This document shows positions 12,957 to 14,206 of a stretch of 14,206 nt of DNA, piece by piece; position 1 is the stretch's first letter; each line of letters begins with the position of its first letter. The notes under the pieces are model-generated. The model was not told the origin of the DNA, made no database searches, and saw only the letters and a list, made by a program, of their open reading frames with translations. The stretch covers positions 21,278 to 35,483 of the forward strand of contig DGOK01000107.1 of the NCBI GenBank assembly GCA_002389385.1. The letters are read 5' to 3'. The position numbers and the translations under genes are program-made. Origin of the DNA: Rhodospirillaceae bacterium UBA4468 (GTDB lineage: Bacteria > Pseudomonadota > Alphaproteobacteria > Rhodospirillales > Casp-alpha2).

Positions 12957-14206
12957 TTAAGTTAAATCACGGACATCCGAGAGATGACCTGTGACCGCAG
13001 CCGCAGCTGCCATTGCTGGGCTAACCAAATGTGTACGACCTTTTGGTCCTTGTCGGCCCTTAAAGTTACGGTTCGATGTGGATGCACAGCGCTCACCTGG
13101 CTCAAGACGGTCCGCATTCATCGCAAGACACATGGAACAACCTGGCTCACGCCATTCCCAACCTGCTTCGATGAGGATTTTGTCGAGGCCCTCTTCTTCA
13201 GCTTGATCTTTAACCAGGCCAGAACCTGGCACCATCAATGCCTGAACGCCTTCGGCAACTTTGCGGCCTTTAGAGACCGCTGCAGCAGCGCGAATATCTT
13301 CAATCCGGCCGTTTGTGCATGAACCAACAAAGACTTTATCAATTTTGATATCGGTAATTTTCATACCAGGTGTCAGGCCCATGTATTCAAGCGCTAACTT
13401 TGCTGATTCTTTTTTCGCCGGGCTATCGTAATCTTCAACCATTGGCACAGTACCATTGATCGACGCAACGTCTTCTGGACTTGTCCCCCAAGTAACCTGA
13501 GGAACGATCTCAGAAATATCCAACTCGACTTCTTTGTCGTACTTTGCGCCTTCGTCTGACGGCAACATCTTCCAATAGTTTACAGCAGCTTCCCATGCAG
13601 CACCCTTTGGCGACATTGGACGGCCTTTCAGGTATTCGAATGTCGTCTCATCTGGTGCAATAAGACCAGCACGAGCGCCGCCTTCAATCGTCATGTTACA
13701 GACCGTCATTCGGCCTTCCATAGACAAGTCACGGATTGCTTCACCTGCAAATTCGACCACGTGGCCCGTGCCCCCGGCTGTGCCGATTTTGCCAATGATT
13801 GCCAGGATTAAATCTTTGGCTGTACATCCCAACGGCAATTTGCCGTTGACCGTAACCCGCATATTTTTAAGTGGGCTCTGCAACAATGTTTGTGTTGCCA
13901 TGACGTGCTCGACTTCGGATGTACCGATACCAAACGCTAAGGCACCGAATGCACCATGGGTCGCTGTATGGCTATCACCACAAACAATTGTGGCGCCTGG
14001 CAATGTGAAGCCCTGCTCAGGGCCGATGATATGCACAATGCCCTGGCGAACATCGGTCACATCAAATAATGGCACACCGAATTCTGCACAGTTCTTCTGC
14101 AACGTTTCGATCTGAATACGACTCTCATCGTCAGCGATGTATCCGCCGCGTTCATTTGTGGAGACGTTATGATCTGGCACAGCCAATGTCAGATCAGCAC
14201 GGCGAA
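12957..14206 (-). CDS. leuC: 3-isopropylmalate dehydratase large subunit, 3' part
   Basis: The visible 416 codons cover most of the aconitase-type large subunit; the N-terminus lies beyond base 14206, where the frame continues as RRADLTLAVPDHNVST. The conserved 'VCGDSHTATHGAFGALAFGIG' is followed by the three [4Fe-4S] ligand cysteines: one in 'VGSCTNGRIEDI' and two in 'EPGCSMCLAMN'. 'TSNRNFKGRQGPKGRTHLVSP' near the C-terminus is also typical. Start codon and promoter are outside the window. It heads the visible leuC–DUF1684–leuD–leuB set and ends in TAA. Confidence 0.96.
   Translation of the reverse strand, partial: RRADLTLAVPDHNVSTNERGGYIADDESRIQIETLQKNCAEFGVPLFDVTDVRQGIVHIIGPEQGFTLPGATIVCGDSHTATHGAFGALAFGIGTSEVEHVMATQTLLQSPLKNMRVTVNGKLPLGCTAKDLILAIIGKIGTAGGTGHVVEFAGEAIRDLSMEGRMTVCNMTIEGGARAGLIAPDETTFEYLKGRPMSPKGAAWEAAVNYWKMLPSDEGAKYDKEVELDISEIVPQVTWGTSPEDVASINGTVPMVEDYDSPAKKESAKLALEYMGLTPGMKITDIKIDKVFVGSCTNGRIEDIRAAAAVSKGRKVAEGVQALMVPGSGLVKDQAEEEGLDKILIEAGWEWREPGCSMCLAMNADRLEPGERCASTSNRNFKGRQGPKGRTHLVSPAMAAAAAVTGHLSDVRDLT

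Noticed and set aside
1..14206. Reassignment of TAA/TAG to Gln in this organism
   Set aside because: Many genes here end at TAA or TAG at the expected family length, followed by intergenic sequence or the next gene's start, so these codons act as normal stops.

Overview
The window looks like the chromosome of an alphaproteobacterium of middling GC. The evidence is an sdhCDAB operon, a leuC–leuD–leuB–asd cluster, a MaoC hydratase paired with a CitE-like lyase, a DUF6494 protein and a response regulator ending in an 'FFGPDRRR' tail, all typical of that class. A marine Rhodospirillales or SAR116-like origin is only a guess. Most genes are on the minus strand.

Layout, left to right. (1) The 5' end of a COG4091-type NAD(P)-binding oxidoreductase leaves the window at base 1 (minus), with a PaiB-like FMN-binding protein behind it (minus). 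A 68-residue DUF6494 protein diverges on the plus strand. (2) The complete succinate dehydrogenase operon sdhC-sdhD-sdhA-sdhB (4806 down to 1448, minus) has very tight spacing. (3) A 757-base stretch without a convincing gene (4807–5563) carries a likely sdh promoter, three DnaA-box-like 9-mers, a short palindrome, and a compact branched RNA-like structure closed by a perfect 12-bp stem. (4) A CitE-type acyl-CoA lyase/thioesterase overlaps a MaoC-type hydratase (mesaconyl-CoA hydratase-like). The hydratase frame has two internal stop codons (TAA at codon 47, TAG at codon 59). (5) On the plus strand, a pyridoxal kinase is followed by a response regulator whose receiver domain is cut by an in-frame TAA at codon 52. 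(6) asd (minus) meets the response regulator tail to tail. (7) leuC (partial, runs off the right end), a DUF1684 gene, leuD and leuB form a minus-strand leucine operon upstream of asd.

The most striking observation is in the 436-base leuB–asd gap. A 15-codon reading frame with a good ribosome binding site encodes MFFALTITKKTKTLH, which has four Thr and three Lys codons. It is followed by mutually exclusive inverted repeats in the order expected of a transcription attenuator (1:2, 2:3, 3:4), just ahead of asd. Asd feeds threonine, lysine and methionine synthesis, so this reads as a Thr/Lys-sensing leader-peptide attenuator for asd. The likely terminator has only a weak U tract, so the output could be transcriptional or translational.

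The second theme is three nonsense codons in two otherwise intact, conserved genes within about 2.1 kb, while the two genes between them are open. TAA and TAG clearly serve as normal stops elsewhere in the window, so decay, sequence error or local readthrough are the options, not a changed genetic code.
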